Shown piece by piece: positions 1 through 7,150 of a DNA stretch of 9,647 nucleotides (its first letter is position 1; the number at the start of each line of letters is the position of its first letter). A program made the position numbers and the translations under genes. Source of the DNA: Planctomycetota bacterium. GTDB lineage: Bacteria > Planctomycetota > UBA1135 > UBA2386. The notes under the pieces are model-generated. The model saw only the letters and a program-made list of their open reading frames with translations. It did no database searches and was not told where the DNA came from. Location: contig CANGSN010000079.1 in NCBI GenBank assembly GCA_947455805.1, positions 1-9,647 of the forward strand, in the 5' to 3' direction.

Positions 1-2
1 CG

Positions 3-350
3 AGTGCGCGCGTGCTGGTGCGCTGTGCTGGCCATGCCGGCCGCGAGTTCGACGCGCCAGCGCTCGTCGCCGGTGCCGACCTCGTGCTGCCGGCCTGGGT
101 CGGCGGCGAGCCGCAGTTCACGCTGCAGCCGCCGGCGGCGGGCGTCGCGTGGACGGCCGAATGCGATCTGTCGGGCGGCGTGCGCGAACGGCTCGACGCC
201 GGCCAGTCGTTCCGGCTGTCGCTGCCGCATGCCGGCCGCTTCTCGTTCGTGCTGACCCTGCTCGACGGTGCCAGCGTGGTCGCGGTGCGCACGCTCGCCG
301 ACGTCGACGTCACCGGGCCGATCGAACTCGAGCCGCCGAAGCGCCCCTGA
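3..350 (+). CDS. C-terminal fragment of an unrecognised protein, cut by the window start
   Basis: The frame is open from the first complete codon at 3 to the TGA at 348-350, so the true start lies before the window. About 115 residues are visible. Codon third positions are strongly G/C in this frame, as in the confident genes nearby, which supports it over the overlapping frames. The visible part is rich in short hydrophobic, beta-type stretches separated by glycines (for example RFSFVLTLLDG and VVAVRTLADVDVTG) and ends in a proline- and charge-rich tail (ELEPPKRP). This looks like a beta-sandwich C-terminal domain such as those ending many exported or carboxypeptidase-regulatory-like proteins, but no signature motif is present and I do not assign a function. 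No catalytic residues or membrane segments can be seen. The next gene starts about 290 nt downstream, beyond a strong terminator-like hairpin. Confidence 0.6.
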   Translation, partial: SARVLVRCAGHAGREFDAPALVAGADLVLPAWVGGEPQFTLQPPAAGVAWTAECDLSGGVRERLDAGQSFRLSLPHAGRFSFVLTLLDGASVVAVRTLADVDVTGPIELEPPKRP

Positions 351-568
351 TCGCGCCGGTGCCATCGGCAGCAGGTGCCGTCCATGGCATCGACGGCGAC
401 GGCGTCCCAGTGCTGGATCGACGACGTCGCCGTTGCCGCCGCGCGATCCGCGACCCTGGCCGCGCCACCGCGCACCGTCGCCGACCGCGGTCCTCGGCGT
501 GAGGTAGTGTCCGGTGTGCGTCGCGTGTGTGCGCGGCGCCAACCTCGTGTGGCTTCGTTGTGTGGTGG
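351..568. other. Gene-free stretch with one weak hairpin and a GT-rich segment
   Basis: No frame here has convincing codon bias or a recognisable protein. An inverted repeat, GCCGTC at 377-382 with GACGGC at 392-397 around a 9-nt loop, lies just after the stop of the preceding CDS. It has no T-tract, so a terminator role is doubtful. From about 500 to 568 the plus strand becomes rich in GTGTG and TGTG words and poor in the usual C-rich codons. That composition differs from the surrounding coding DNA and is consistent with non-coding sequence. I see no promoter I would defend in this stretch. Confidence 0.4.
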
Positions 569-609
569 GGGGATCGGACCTGCAGCCAGGTCCGGTCCCC
601 ACTTTTCTT
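569..609 (+). terminator. Strong intrinsic-terminator-like hairpin
   Basis: GGGGATCGGACCT (569-581) pairs with AGGTCCGGTCCCC (588-600). This gives a 13-bp stem with a single G-U wobble (574 with 595) and a 6-nt loop, followed by ACTTTTCTT at 601-609. The arrangement fits a Rho-independent terminator read on the plus strand, placed to end transcription coming from the CDS that stops at 350 and to insulate the HD gene that starts at 644. The near-perfect palindrome, in an otherwise GT-rich spacer, could instead be one copy of a dispersed repetitive palindromic element; a single window cannot separate these possibilities. Confidence 0.7.
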
Positions 610-630
610 CCCGCCCCCGGCCCACGGTGC

Positions 631-636
631 TACGGT
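631..636 (+). promoter_or_regulatory. -10-like hexamer before the HD phosphohydrolase gene
   Basis: TACGGT, preceded by GC, ends 7 nt before the GTG at 644. It resembles the -10 hexamer of the tRNA promoter in this window (TACTGT, also preceded by GC) and the hexamer before the gene at 4960 (TACGTT). No good -35 hexamer is seen at the expected distance; TTCCCG at 608-613 is weak. If used, transcription would start at or next to the start codon. Confidence 0.4.
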
Positions 637-643
637 CGGGCCG

Positions 644-1987
644 GTGAGCATCCTGCGCGATCCGGTCCACGGCGACATCGAGATGACCAAGGACGAGCTG
701 CGCCTCGTCGACACCGCCGAGTTCCAGCGGCTGCGCGGCATCAAGCAGCTCGGCAGCGCCAGCCTCGTCTACCCGGGTGCGGTGCACACGCGCTTCGAGC
801 ACTCGATCGGCACGCTGCACGTCTGCGAGCAGCTGCTGCAGGCCTGCAACAAGAACGCGGCGCGCGACCCCGCCGGCTGCCACCGCGTCGGCGACGACGA
901 ACGGCGCGTGCTGCGCATCGCCGCCCTGCTGCACGACGTCACGCACATTCCGTACGGGCACAACATCGAGGACCAGACCGGGCTGCTGCCGCGCCACGAT
1001 CGGCCCGAACGCTTCGCCGCGATGCTCGGCGACACCGAGCTCGGCGCCGAACTCGACCGCCAGGGGCTGCGCACCACGGTGCTGTCGATCCTGACCGGCG
1101 AGGGGCCGGCGGTGCCGCCGTTCTGGCGGCAGGTGGTCAGCGACACGATCGACGCCGACCTGCTCGACTACCTGCGCCGCGACGCGCACTTCACCGGGCT
1201 CGAGCTGCGCTACGACCGGCGCGTCGTCGACTACTTCCGCGTCGACCGCCACAGCCAGCAGCTGTTCGTCGACTGCGAGAAGAACGGCATGCTGCGCGAG
1301 GACATCGTCAGCGAGCTGCTGCGCGTGCTCGAGTGCCGCTACCACTTCAGCGAGCGCGTCTACTACCACCACGCGAAGATCGCCGCCGGTGCCCTGCTGT
1401 CGCGCATGGTCGAGATGGCGCTGCGCGCAAAGGCACTGACCGCCGCAGACCTGCAGCAGCTGACCGACGAAGCGCTGGTCTGGCGGCTCGGCCAGCTCGA
1501 CCTAGGCGCCGCCGCCGCGACCGAACGGCTCCGTCGCTTCGTCGCCCGCTACCGCCGCCGCGCGCTCAGCAAGCGTGTGCTGGTGCTGCCGTACTACCAG
1601 AACCAGGGCGTGCAGGAGGAGCTGCTGCGCACCTACTTCACGCCCGGCCAGCCGGAGGCGCGCTGCTGCTGGGAGGCCGAACGCGAAGCCGAGGCGAAGG
1701 CGGCGTTCGGGCAGGCGATCGACGTCATGCTCTACTGCCCGAAGCGGCGCATGCAGCTGAAGGAGGCGAAGACGCTGGTGCGCTTCCCCGGCAGTGGTGC
1801 GCGCACGCTGCCGCTCGACGCGTTCGTCGACGACATCCCACGCCTGCGGGACCTTGCCGACAGCTACCCGCGCATGTGGAAGCTCTACGTGTTCACGTCG
1901 CTCGAGGACAAGGCGCAGCGGCGCAAGCTGCAGCAGATGTGCCTCGCGGCGCTGCCGGCAGGTTGCCGGAACGCGTTCGTGCTGTGA
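644..1987 (+). CDS. HD-domain phosphohydrolase, SAMHD1/dGTPase-like
   Basis: This is a 447-residue protein of the HD superfamily phosphohydrolases (the COG1078-type group, whose best-known relatives hydrolyse dNTPs to nucleoside and triphosphate). Visible signatures, in order, are: the opening LRDPVHGDIEM typical of the group (residues 4-14); FQRLRGIKQLG (27-37); FEHSIGT with the first metal-ligand His at 53; the HD pair at His97-Asp98 in LLHDVTHIPYGH; the distal acidic cluster IDADLLDYLRRD (169-180); and a YYHHAKIAAG segment (240-249) resembling the SAMHD1 region around its YQHK motif. All core metal ligands appear present, so an active enzyme is likely. The substrate is not shown by sequence. 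I chose GTG 644 because family homology begins there; an in-frame ATG at 527 would add 39 residues encoded by the terminator hairpin and spacer. There is no Shine-Dalgarno sequence, but a -10-like hexamer lies 7 nt upstream. The gene converges on the minus-strand operon with only 16 nt between the two stops. Confidence 0.9.
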   Translation: MSILRDPVHGDIEMTKDELRLVDTAEFQRLRGIKQLGSASLVYPGAVHTRFEHSIGTLHVCEQLLQACNKNAARDPAGCHRVGDDERRVLRIAALLHDVTHIPYGHNIEDQTGLLPRHDRPERFAAMLGDTELGAELDRQGLRTTVLSILTGEGPAVPPFWRQVVSDTIDADLLDYLRRDAHFTGLELRYDRRVVDYFRVDRHSQQLFVDCEKNGMLREDIVSELLRVLECRYHFSERVYYHHAKIAAGALLSRMVEMALRAKALTAADLQQLTDEALVWRLGQLDLGAAAATERLRRFVARYRRRALSKRVLVLPYYQNQGVQEELLRTYFTPGQPEARCCWEAEREAEAKAAFGQAIDVMLYCPKRRMQLKEAKTLVRFPGSGARTLPLDAFVDDIPRLRDLADSYPRMWKLYVFTSLEDKAQRRKLQQMCLAALPAGCRNAFVL

Positions 1988-2003
1988 GCGACGGCGGCGA
2001 CCG

Positions 2004-2561
2004 TCAGCGCTTGCCGACGTTCGCCAAGGCACCGACACCGACCAGCGCGAACGAGCCGAGCCACAGGAAGTAGCCGGGCCGGTAGACGTCGAGCGGGTCC
2101 TGGTCGATCAGGTAGATCCACGCGGCATCGGCGCCAGCACACGCGAGCAGCGCCAGGCCGAGAACCACGGCGAAGCCACCGCGGCACGCGCGCGCCATCG
2201 CCAGCAGCAGGGCCAGCACCATGACCGCGTTGGTCAGGCAGGTCGCGCCGAGCAGGTACTGCTTCCAGCGTTCGCTGTCGCGGCCGAGCGACTCGTCGGT
2301 GGTCAGCAGGTGCCACGCGAACTTGCACGCGCTCCAGCCGGGCAGCCAGTCCGGCCCCGACAGGGACTGCAGCGCGCCTTCGGGCGAGATGCCGAGGCTC
2401 GCCGCGAACCCCGGCAGCGCGCCGAACACGTCCTGACCGCGGTAGACCGGCACGAACCACGAGACTGCGAACAGCACGGCGCCGACCAGCAGCAGTTGGC
2501 CGCCGAGGCCGCGGCCGCCGCTGCTCGCACCGCCGCCTTCGCCCTTGCCCTTCTTCGCCAT
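2004..2561 (-). CDS. Small four-helix membrane protein of unknown function
   Basis: This 185-residue protein is not recognised. The N-terminus is a lysine- and glycine-rich cytoplasmic-type tail (MAKKGKGEGG, to about residue 20). Four hydrophobic segments follow, at about 22-38, 103-123, 128-148 and 164-180. Between the first and second is a loop of about 60 residues rich in Trp, Gly and Pro (including LSGPDWLPGW), probably outside the membrane. Even helix number and the positive tail suggest both ends are cytoplasmic. The ATG is supported by GGAG (2570 down to 2567) with a 5-nt gap. It lies 26 nt after the exonuclease stop and is most likely the last gene of the operon starting at 4854. No catalytic motif, lipobox or cysteine pattern points to a function; co-transcription alone does not link it to nucleic-acid processing. 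Confidence 0.8.
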   Translation of the reverse strand: MAKKGKGEGGGASSGGRGLGGQLLLVGAVLFAVSWFVPVYRGQDVFGALPGFAASLGISPEGALQSLSGPDWLPGWSACKFAWHLLTTDESLGRDSERWKQYLLGATCLTNAVMVLALLLAMARACRGGFAVVLGLALLACAGADAAWIYLIDQDPLDVYRPGYFLWLGSFALVGVGALANVGKR

Positions 2562-2587
2562 GGTGTCTCCGCGGCAGACGCCGCGCG

Positions 2588-3670
2588 TCACTTCTTCGAC
2601 GGTTGCCAGTCGCTGCGGTAGCGCAGGATCAGGTCGCGGCACTTGCGATAGACGGCGCTCGTCGCCTTCACGTCGTGCGCGTTGTACTCGGCGATCTTGA
2701 CGATCTCGCCGCGCGCGTAGGCCGGCGCCACCATCGAGCCGTCCATCACTTCCTTCGGGCTCTCGATGCCGAGCGCCCAGCAGACGACGTCGAGCTTGCT
2801 CGGCCCTCGGCCCTTCTGGCTGACCAGCTCGAACAGGTCGAGGTGCGGGCGCAGCGAGAAGCGCTGCGACATCAGGTCGACGCGGGCGGGGATGCCGTGG
2901 ATCAGGCTGCGCGTGACCAGGAACGGCACGTCGAAGCCGCGGCCGTTGAACGACACGATCGTCTCGGCGCGGCTGCACAGCGCCCAGAACGCGCGCAGCA
3001 GCTCGGGCTCGGACATCGGTCGCAGCCACTTCGGGCACGGGTCGATGGTGACGCCGTCCGGCGGCACGGCGAGCACGGTGACGTCGTCGACCTCGGCGTC
3101 GCCGTCGCCGAGCGCCAGCGACACGACCTTGCCGAAGAACGGCGACATGCCCATCACCGCGTCCGGCTCCATCTGCTTCAGCGTCGCGTTGTCGGCGAGT
3201 GCCGCGGCGACCGAGGCCGGCAGGTCGCGCCGTTCGAACGCCGGCACCGTCTCGATGTCGAAGACCAGCGTCTTGCTGCACAGGTCCTCGACCGCGGCGA
3301 GTGCCGGATCGATCAACTGGTCGAGCGAGAAGCCGGGCGGCGTCTCGCCGGGTTCGACGGCCTTCAGCCGGTCGATCACGAGCTGGGGCCGGCCCTGCCA
3401 CTCGCGCACGCGGCCGCGCACCTTGACCGGGCCGCGCAGCGGGGCGGCCTTGGCGGCGGCGAGCGCTTCCGGCGCGTTGTCCCAGATCTTGGCTTCGACG
3501 ACGGCGTGCACGTCGGCGAGCTCGAGCACCAGGAACGGCCGGCTGTCCTTCGTCTGCAGTTCCTTCAGCGAGCGCAGCTGCGCGAACACGTCCCACTCGT
3601 GTTCCGCCGGCACCAGGGCGGCGAGGTTCTCCGCCTGCACGATGCGGATCTTCTGCTCGTCGCCGTTCAC
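2588..3670 (-). CDS. OB-fold-like region fused to a PolB-type DEDDy 3'-5' exonuclease domain
   Basis: This is a 360-residue two-part protein. Residues about 24-106 resemble the OB-fold nucleic-acid-binding module seen in exoribonucleases such as YhaM: a strand pattern RPFLVLELADVHAVVEAKIWD followed by VKVRGRVREWQGRPQLVID. Residues about 132-350 carry a DEDD exonuclease domain close to the predicted PolB-like 3'-5' exonucleases (PF10108-like, also related to RNase_H_2). Exo I is LVFDIETVP (Asp138, Glu140). Exo II is SFNGRGFDVPF (Asp247). HLDLFE follows at 277-281. Exo III is YNAHD (Tyr329, Asp333), which makes it the DEDDy subtype. All four acidic residues and the Tyr are intact. The GTG start overlaps the aminotransferase stop (GTGA) and has GGAG 5 nt upstream, so translation is coupled. 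Whether the substrate is DNA or RNA is not shown. Confidence 0.85.
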   Translation of the reverse strand: MNGDEQKIRIVQAENLAALVPAEHEWDVFAQLRSLKELQTKDSRPFLVLELADVHAVVEAKIWDNAPEALAAAKAAPLRGPVKVRGRVREWQGRPQLVIDRLKAVEPGETPPGFSLDQLIDPALAAVEDLCSKTLVFDIETVPAFERRDLPASVAAALADNATLKQMEPDAVMGMSPFFGKVVSLALGDGDAEVDDVTVLAVPPDGVTIDPCPKWLRPMSEPELLRAFWALCSRAETIVSFNGRGFDVPFLVTRSLIHGIPARVDLMSQRFSLRPHLDLFELVSQKGRGPSKLDVVCWALGIESPKEVMDGSMVAPAYARGEIVKIAEYNAHDVKATSAVYRKCRDLILRYRSDWQPSKK

Positions 3671-4854
3671 TTCGACTCCGCGAACGCGCGCAGCCGGGCG
3701 ACCGCCTTCTGCAGCAGGTCCATCGCGGCGGCGTAGCTGAGGCGCAGGAAGCCCGGGATCGCGAACGCGCTGCCCGGCACCGCGGCGAGCAGGTGCTCGT
3801 CGAGCAGCCGCTCGCAGATCTGCACGTCGTCGAGGCCCTTCTTGCGGCCGATCTCGCGCACGTCGACCAGCGCGTAGAAGGCGCCGCGCGGGGCGGTGAG
3901 CCGCATGCCGGGGATCTTGTTGATCTCGGTGACCAGGTAGCGGCGGCGCTCCTCGAACGCGCTCATTCGGCGCGTCTGCTCGTCGGGCAGCGGCAGTTCG
4001 CAGGCGGTCAACGTCGCCGCCTGGCTGATCGTGCACGGGTTGCCGAGCACCTGGCTCTGGATGCGGCAGGCGGCGTCGATCACCGGGCGCGGGCCGGCGA
4101 GGAAGCTGGTGCGCCAGCCGGTCAGCGTGTGCGACTTGGTGAAGCCGTTGACGACGATCGTGCGCTCGCGGCCGCCGGGCAGCGCCGCCGGCGACACGTG
4201 CGTGGCGCCGTCGTAGAGCAGCGTCGCGTAGATCTCGTCGGACAAGAGCCACAGGTCGTTGGCCTTGGCGACGTCGACCAGCGCCTGCACGTCGGCGCGG
4301 GACGGCACGGCACCCGACGGGTTGTTCGGGTAGTTGACGATGATGCCCGCCGCCTTGTGCTGCTTGGCGGCGGCGTCGATGGTCGCGGCGTCGTGGATGA
4401 AGCCGCGGTCGATCGCGGCCGGCACGATCACCGGCACGCCGTCGGCCATCGTCACCAGCGCCGGATAGCTGACCCAGTAGGGGGCGAGGATCAGCACCTT
4501 CTGGCCGGGCTCGACGATCGCGTCGAGCGCCATGTGCAAAGCACCCTTGGCGCCGGCGCAGACCATGACCTCGTCGGCCGCGTAGCCGAGGCCGAACGTC
4601 GTGTTCAGCCACTTGGCGCCGGCGGCGCGCAGCTCCGGCACGCCCGGGGCGGCGGTGTAGCGGGTGTTGCCCTGCTCGATCGCGCGGATGCCCGAGGCGG
4701 CGATCGGTGCCGGCGTCACGAAGTCCGGTTCACCGGCGCCGAGCGAGACGACGTCGCGGCCGGCAGCCTTCAGCTTCGCGGCCTTGGCGGTGATGGCGAG
4801 GGTCGCCGACTCCTCGATGCGGCGCGAACGAGCGTTGGGAACGAGGCCGGCCAT
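3667..4854 (-). CDS. aspC: Class I PLP-dependent aminotransferase, aspartate aminotransferase type
   Basis: This 395-residue, cytosolic fold-type I PLP enzyme is of full family length and resembles the I-beta aspartate aminotransferases typified by Thermus AspC. Expected reaction: amino-group exchange between aspartate (or a related amino acid) and 2-oxoglutarate. Visible residues are: LGAGEPDF (38-45); TRYTAAPG (64-71); GAKGAL (101-106), whose Lys103 matches the lysine linked to acidic-substrate preference in the Thermus enzyme; YPNNPSG with Asn178; SDEIY with Asp206 and Tyr209; TKSHTLTGWR with the Schiff-base Lys240 and Arg248; and LRLSYA with the carboxylate-binding Arg371. I see nothing missing. 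The ATG at 4854 matches the usual N-terminus of the family. It lacks a Shine-Dalgarno sequence but sits 10 nt after a -10-like hexamer. It is the first gene of the minus-strand operon and overlaps the exonuclease start by 4 nt. Exact amino-acid specificity is inferred; the symbol is provisional. Confidence 0.92.
   Translation of the reverse strand: MAGLVPNARSRRIEESATLAITAKAAKLKAAGRDVVSLGAGEPDFVTPAPIAASGIRAIEQGNTRYTAAPGVPELRAAGAKWLNTTFGLGYAADEVMVCAGAKGALHMALDAIVEPGQKVLILAPYWVSYPALVTMADGVPVIVPAAIDRGFIHDAATIDAAAKQHKAAGIIVNYPNNPSGAVPSRADVQALVDVAKANDLWLLSDEIYATLLYDGATHVSPAALPGGRERTIVVNGFTKSHTLTGWRTSFLAGPRPVIDAACRIQSQVLGNPCTISQAATLTACELPLPDEQTRRMSAFEERRRYLVTEINKIPGMRLTAPRGAFYALVDVREIGRKKGLDDVQICERLLDEHLLAAVPGSAFAIPGFLRLSYAAAMDLLQKAVARLRAFAESK
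3676..3679 (-). promoter_or_regulatory. Ribosome binding site deciding the exonuclease GTG start
   Basis: GGAG on the minus strand lies inside the last codons of the aminotransferase gene, 5 nt before GTG 3670. It supports this GTG over the longer upstream frame, which is only open because of the overlapping aminotransferase. Together with the GTGA stop-start overlap it indicates re-initiation by ribosomes finishing the aminotransferase. Confidence 0.7.
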
Positions 4855-4864
4855 GGGGCGGGGG

Positions 4865-4893
4865 AGTAGACCGAAGGAGCGAGGGGAAGGCAA
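4865..4893 (-). promoter_or_regulatory. Sigma70-like promoter for the minus-strand operon
   Basis: On the minus strand, TTGCCT (4893 down to 4888) is followed by a 17-nt spacer and TCTACT (4870 down to 4865). Each hexamer matches 4 of 6 bases of the TTGACA/TATAAT consensus. The -10 ends 10 nt before the aminotransferase ATG, so the transcript would begin within a few bases of the start codon and carry essentially no leader. This agrees with the absence of a Shine-Dalgarno sequence there. It is a visual match only. Confidence 0.5.
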
Positions 4894-4944
4894 ACCTGCG
4901 AGCTTCGTCGATGCCTCTCTCTCTACGCCGACCGTCCCTGGCGC

Positions 4945-4950
4945 TACGTT
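4945..4950 (+). promoter_or_regulatory. -10-like hexamer before the 715-residue protein gene
   Basis: TACGTT, preceded by GC, ends 9 nt before ATG 4960. Its context closely parallels that of TACGGT before the HD gene: GCTAC, two variable bases, T, then a short G/C-rich gap to the start codon. No convincing -35 hexamer is visible 16-18 nt upstream. It implies a leaderless or nearly leaderless mRNA. Confidence 0.4.
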
Positions 4951-4959
4951 GGACCGCCA

Positions 4960-7107
4960 ATGGCCAAGCCGAACCCCAAGAAGAAGCGTCGCATCTGGCG
5001 CACCCTGGCGATCACCGTCGGAGCGCTGGCGGTGCTGCTGTTCCTGTTCGTCGCCACGTTCGTCTTCAATCCGTTCGAAGGCCGGGTGCTCGAGCTGCGC
5101 GACGTGGTGCCGCGCGGTGTCAACTTCTTCGTGCACAAGCAGCGCCTCGTCGACGATTTCGACCCGTTCCCGCAGCCGCGGTTCTGGTCGGACCTGACCT
5201 CGGCGCCCGGGTGGAGGGACCTGCAGGCGAGCACGCTCGGCCAGAGCTGGCAGCGCCATGGCGCCGACCGGTCCGTGCAGCAGGTGGTCGCGGCGCTGGA
5301 GCAGGTCAAGACCGACAGCAGCGGCTTCCTCGACGTGCTGCGCGACGCGTTCGGCGAGGAGGTCATCGTCGCCGGCTACGAGCAGGACTACACGCAGCAG
5401 CCGCCGCGGCCGCTGGCCCAGCCGTGGTGGTGCGTCTACACGCGCGTCAGCTGGAAGGTGAAGGCCGGCTACGGCCTGTTTGGACTCGGCTTCCTCGACG
5501 GGGCGCTGAAGCAGCAGGGCATCGAGACCAGCAAGGACGGCGAGCTGTTCGTGCTGAAGGTCCCCGGTGCCACCGGGCCGTTGTACGTGCGCCGCTACCT
5601 CGACCTGCTGATGGTCGGCAACAACAAGCTGTTGCTCGAGCAGTCACAGCGGTTGCTCGACGGCAATCGCGACGAGGAGCCGATCGGCGTCATGGCCTCC
5701 TACGAGGACGGCGTCACCAAGCGCGTCGCGCGTTGGTCGTCGGTGCATGCGGTCGACGAGCCGAACGCGGTCGACTTCGTCGCCGAGCCGAACGCCTTCG
5801 ACGCCTTCCGTCGCTTCGCCGCGACGTGGCCGAACCGCGCCGACAAGGACAGCATGAACGAGCGCGTGCTCGCCAGCTTCCTGAACCTGCGCGGCTGGCA
5901 GATGCTGACCGGGGCGATGATCTTCGGCCAGGACGCGCTGGTCGCCACCGGCCAGGTCGAGCTGAACAGCCGCGAGCACACCGGCTTCCAGAGCAGCTTC
6001 TACAAGGCCGAGCAGGCGCCGCGGCAGAAGTGGCTCGACCCCTTCCTCGGCATGGTGCCGGAGACGGCGTGTGCGTGTGCTGCGCTGCGCATGCCGTCGG
6101 CCGAGTTCCTGACCGCGATGTTCGACGCGCTCGAGGACGCCGAGAAGGAGCTGATCAACGACGCGCTGCGGCGTGTGCAGTTCCAGGGCCAGCAGCTCAA
6201 CGACATGCGCGACCTGATCGAGCGCTTGCGCCACGCGTTCCTGCCGCGCACCGGCTTCGTGTTCCGCAAGAACGACCCCGACATGTCGCGCGACGAGAGT
6301 GGCAAGCTGATGGTGCCGGTGACGGCGAAGTCGCCGGTGCCGCAGGTGGCGTGGGTGTTCTGGCTCGAGCGCGGTGCTTCGGCGAAGGCCGAGGAGCTGG
6401 TGACGATGCTGCGCACCAACTACAGCAACTTCCGCTTCCAGAACGTCTGGCACCTGCCGGTGTCGTTCGGCAACTCGCGCCTGCAGGAGCCGGTCACCGA
6501 GTTCACCAACCCGCTGATCCCGGGCACCGGCGAGCTGGCGATGATCGTGTTCGGCGACTTCTTCGTGCTGTCGAACTCGGGGCCGCTGGTGCGCGACATC
6601 CTGCGCACGCACCACAGCCGGCAGACCGGCGCGCGCTCTCTGCGCGACACCGAGGAGTGGAAGCGCTTCGAAGGCGATCCGGACCGAAGCGAACTGGCGA
6701 GTTCGCTGAACGGGCTGGTCTGGGTCGACGGCCAGAAGATGCTGCCGCTGATCGACGACTACGTGAACTTCGCCGCTGCCGCGAGCGACCTGCCGGACCC
6801 GGCCTGGATGATGGAGAACCGTCCGTCGGCCGAGGAGACGGTGCGACGGGCACAGTTCGCACGCTACGGCAGCAAGGCGGCGATGCCGAAGGCGATGACC
6901 GACGAAGGCGGCGAGTTCGACGTCGCGGTGACCAACTACCTGAAGCAGCAGTGGCAGCAGGCGCGCACCAACTTCACCGCCAAGGACCGCGCCGACATGC
7001 AGCAGCTGCGGGCGATGGCCCAGATGCTGCGCTCGGCCAGTCTGCAGCTCGAGCTGGAGAACAACTACATCCGCTTCCAGGCCCGCCTGGCGCCGAACTG
7101 GCGATGA
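4960..7107 (+). CDS. Membrane-anchored protein of unknown function, 715 residues
   Basis: I do not recognise a named family. The N-terminus is strongly basic (KPNPKKKRR) followed by one hydrophobic helix at about 13-36. This is an uncleaved signal-anchor arrangement that puts the remaining 680 or so residues outside the cytoplasmic membrane. No second membrane helix, catalytic motif or metal-binding pattern was found. The two halves share a pattern: a hydrophobic strand ending in a turn and then a short helix, LLMVGNNKLLLEQSQRLLDG (residues 216-235) and FFVLSNSGPLVRDIL (534-548). This resembles the self-assessment strand-helix units in DUF3352-type planctomycete proteins and may reflect an internal duplication; that link is inference. 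The C-terminal 60 residues are Gln-rich and probably helical. The ATG is chosen because the basic/hydrophobic anchor starts there; there is no good Shine-Dalgarno sequence. It is divergent from the aminotransferase operon and appears monocistronic. Confidence 0.85.
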   Translation: MAKPNPKKKRRIWRTLAITVGALAVLLFLFVATFVFNPFEGRVLELRDVVPRGVNFFVHKQRLVDDFDPFPQPRFWSDLTSAPGWRDLQASTLGQSWQRHGADRSVQQVVAALEQVKTDSSGFLDVLRDAFGEEVIVAGYEQDYTQQPPRPLAQPWWCVYTRVSWKVKAGYGLFGLGFLDGALKQQGIETSKDGELFVLKVPGATGPLYVRRYLDLLMVGNNKLLLEQSQRLLDGNRDEEPIGVMASYEDGVTKRVARWSSVHAVDEPNAVDFVAEPNAFDAFRRFAATWPNRADKDSMNERVLASFLNLRGWQMLTGAMIFGQDALVATGQVELNSREHTGFQSSFYKAEQAPRQKWLDPFLGMVPETACACAALRMPSAEFLTAMFDALEDAEKELINDALRRVQFQGQQLNDMRDLIERLRHAFLPRTGFVFRKNDPDMSRDESGKLMVPVTAKSPVPQVAWVFWLERGASAKAEELVTMLRTNYSNFRFQNVWHLPVSFGNSRLQEPVTEFTNPLIPGTGELAMIVFGDFFVLSNSGPLVRDILRTHHSRQTGARSLRDTEEWKRFEGDPDRSELASSLNGLVWVDGQKMLPLIDDYVNFAAAASDLPDPAWMMENRPSAEETVRRAQFARYGSKAAMPKAMTDEGGEFDVAVTNYLKQQWQQARTNFTAKDRADMQQLRAMAQMLRSASLQLELENNYIRFQARLAPNWR

Positions 7108-7150
7108 CGGGGAAGTCGGGCGGTCCGACGGATGGGCTGTGGTCGCAGGG

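Larger units (their letters stand above)
4855..4959. promoter_or_regulatory. Divergent intergenic control region
   Basis: These 105 nt separate two genes read outward (aminotransferase to the left, 715-residue protein to the right) and must hold both promoters. Besides the minus-strand promoter, a CT-repeat tract (about 4915-4924) lies where the -35 of the rightward promoter would be expected. The rightward -10 candidate is TACGTT at 4945-4950. No clear operator palindrome was found. Confidence 0.5.

Noticed and set aside
310..744. Minus-strand open frame across the spacer before the HD gene
   Set aside because: It runs through the terminator hairpin and the HD gene start, with no ribosome binding site, no domain and atypical composition.
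514..2073. Long plus-strand open frame overlapping the HD gene in another frame
   Set aside because: Arg/Ala/Pro-rich translation with no motifs; it is the shadow of the HD phosphohydrolase, whose motifs are unmistakable in its own frame.
2562..3596. Upstream extension of the small membrane protein frame across the exonuclease gene
   Set aside because: The extension is Arg/Gly-rich shadow sequence; GGAG plus ATG at 2561 marks the real start of the membrane protein.
3671..4612. Upstream extension of the exonuclease frame through the aminotransferase gene
   Set aside because: It reads the aminotransferase DNA in the wrong frame; the GTG at 3670 with GGAG and a GTGA overlap is the natural start.
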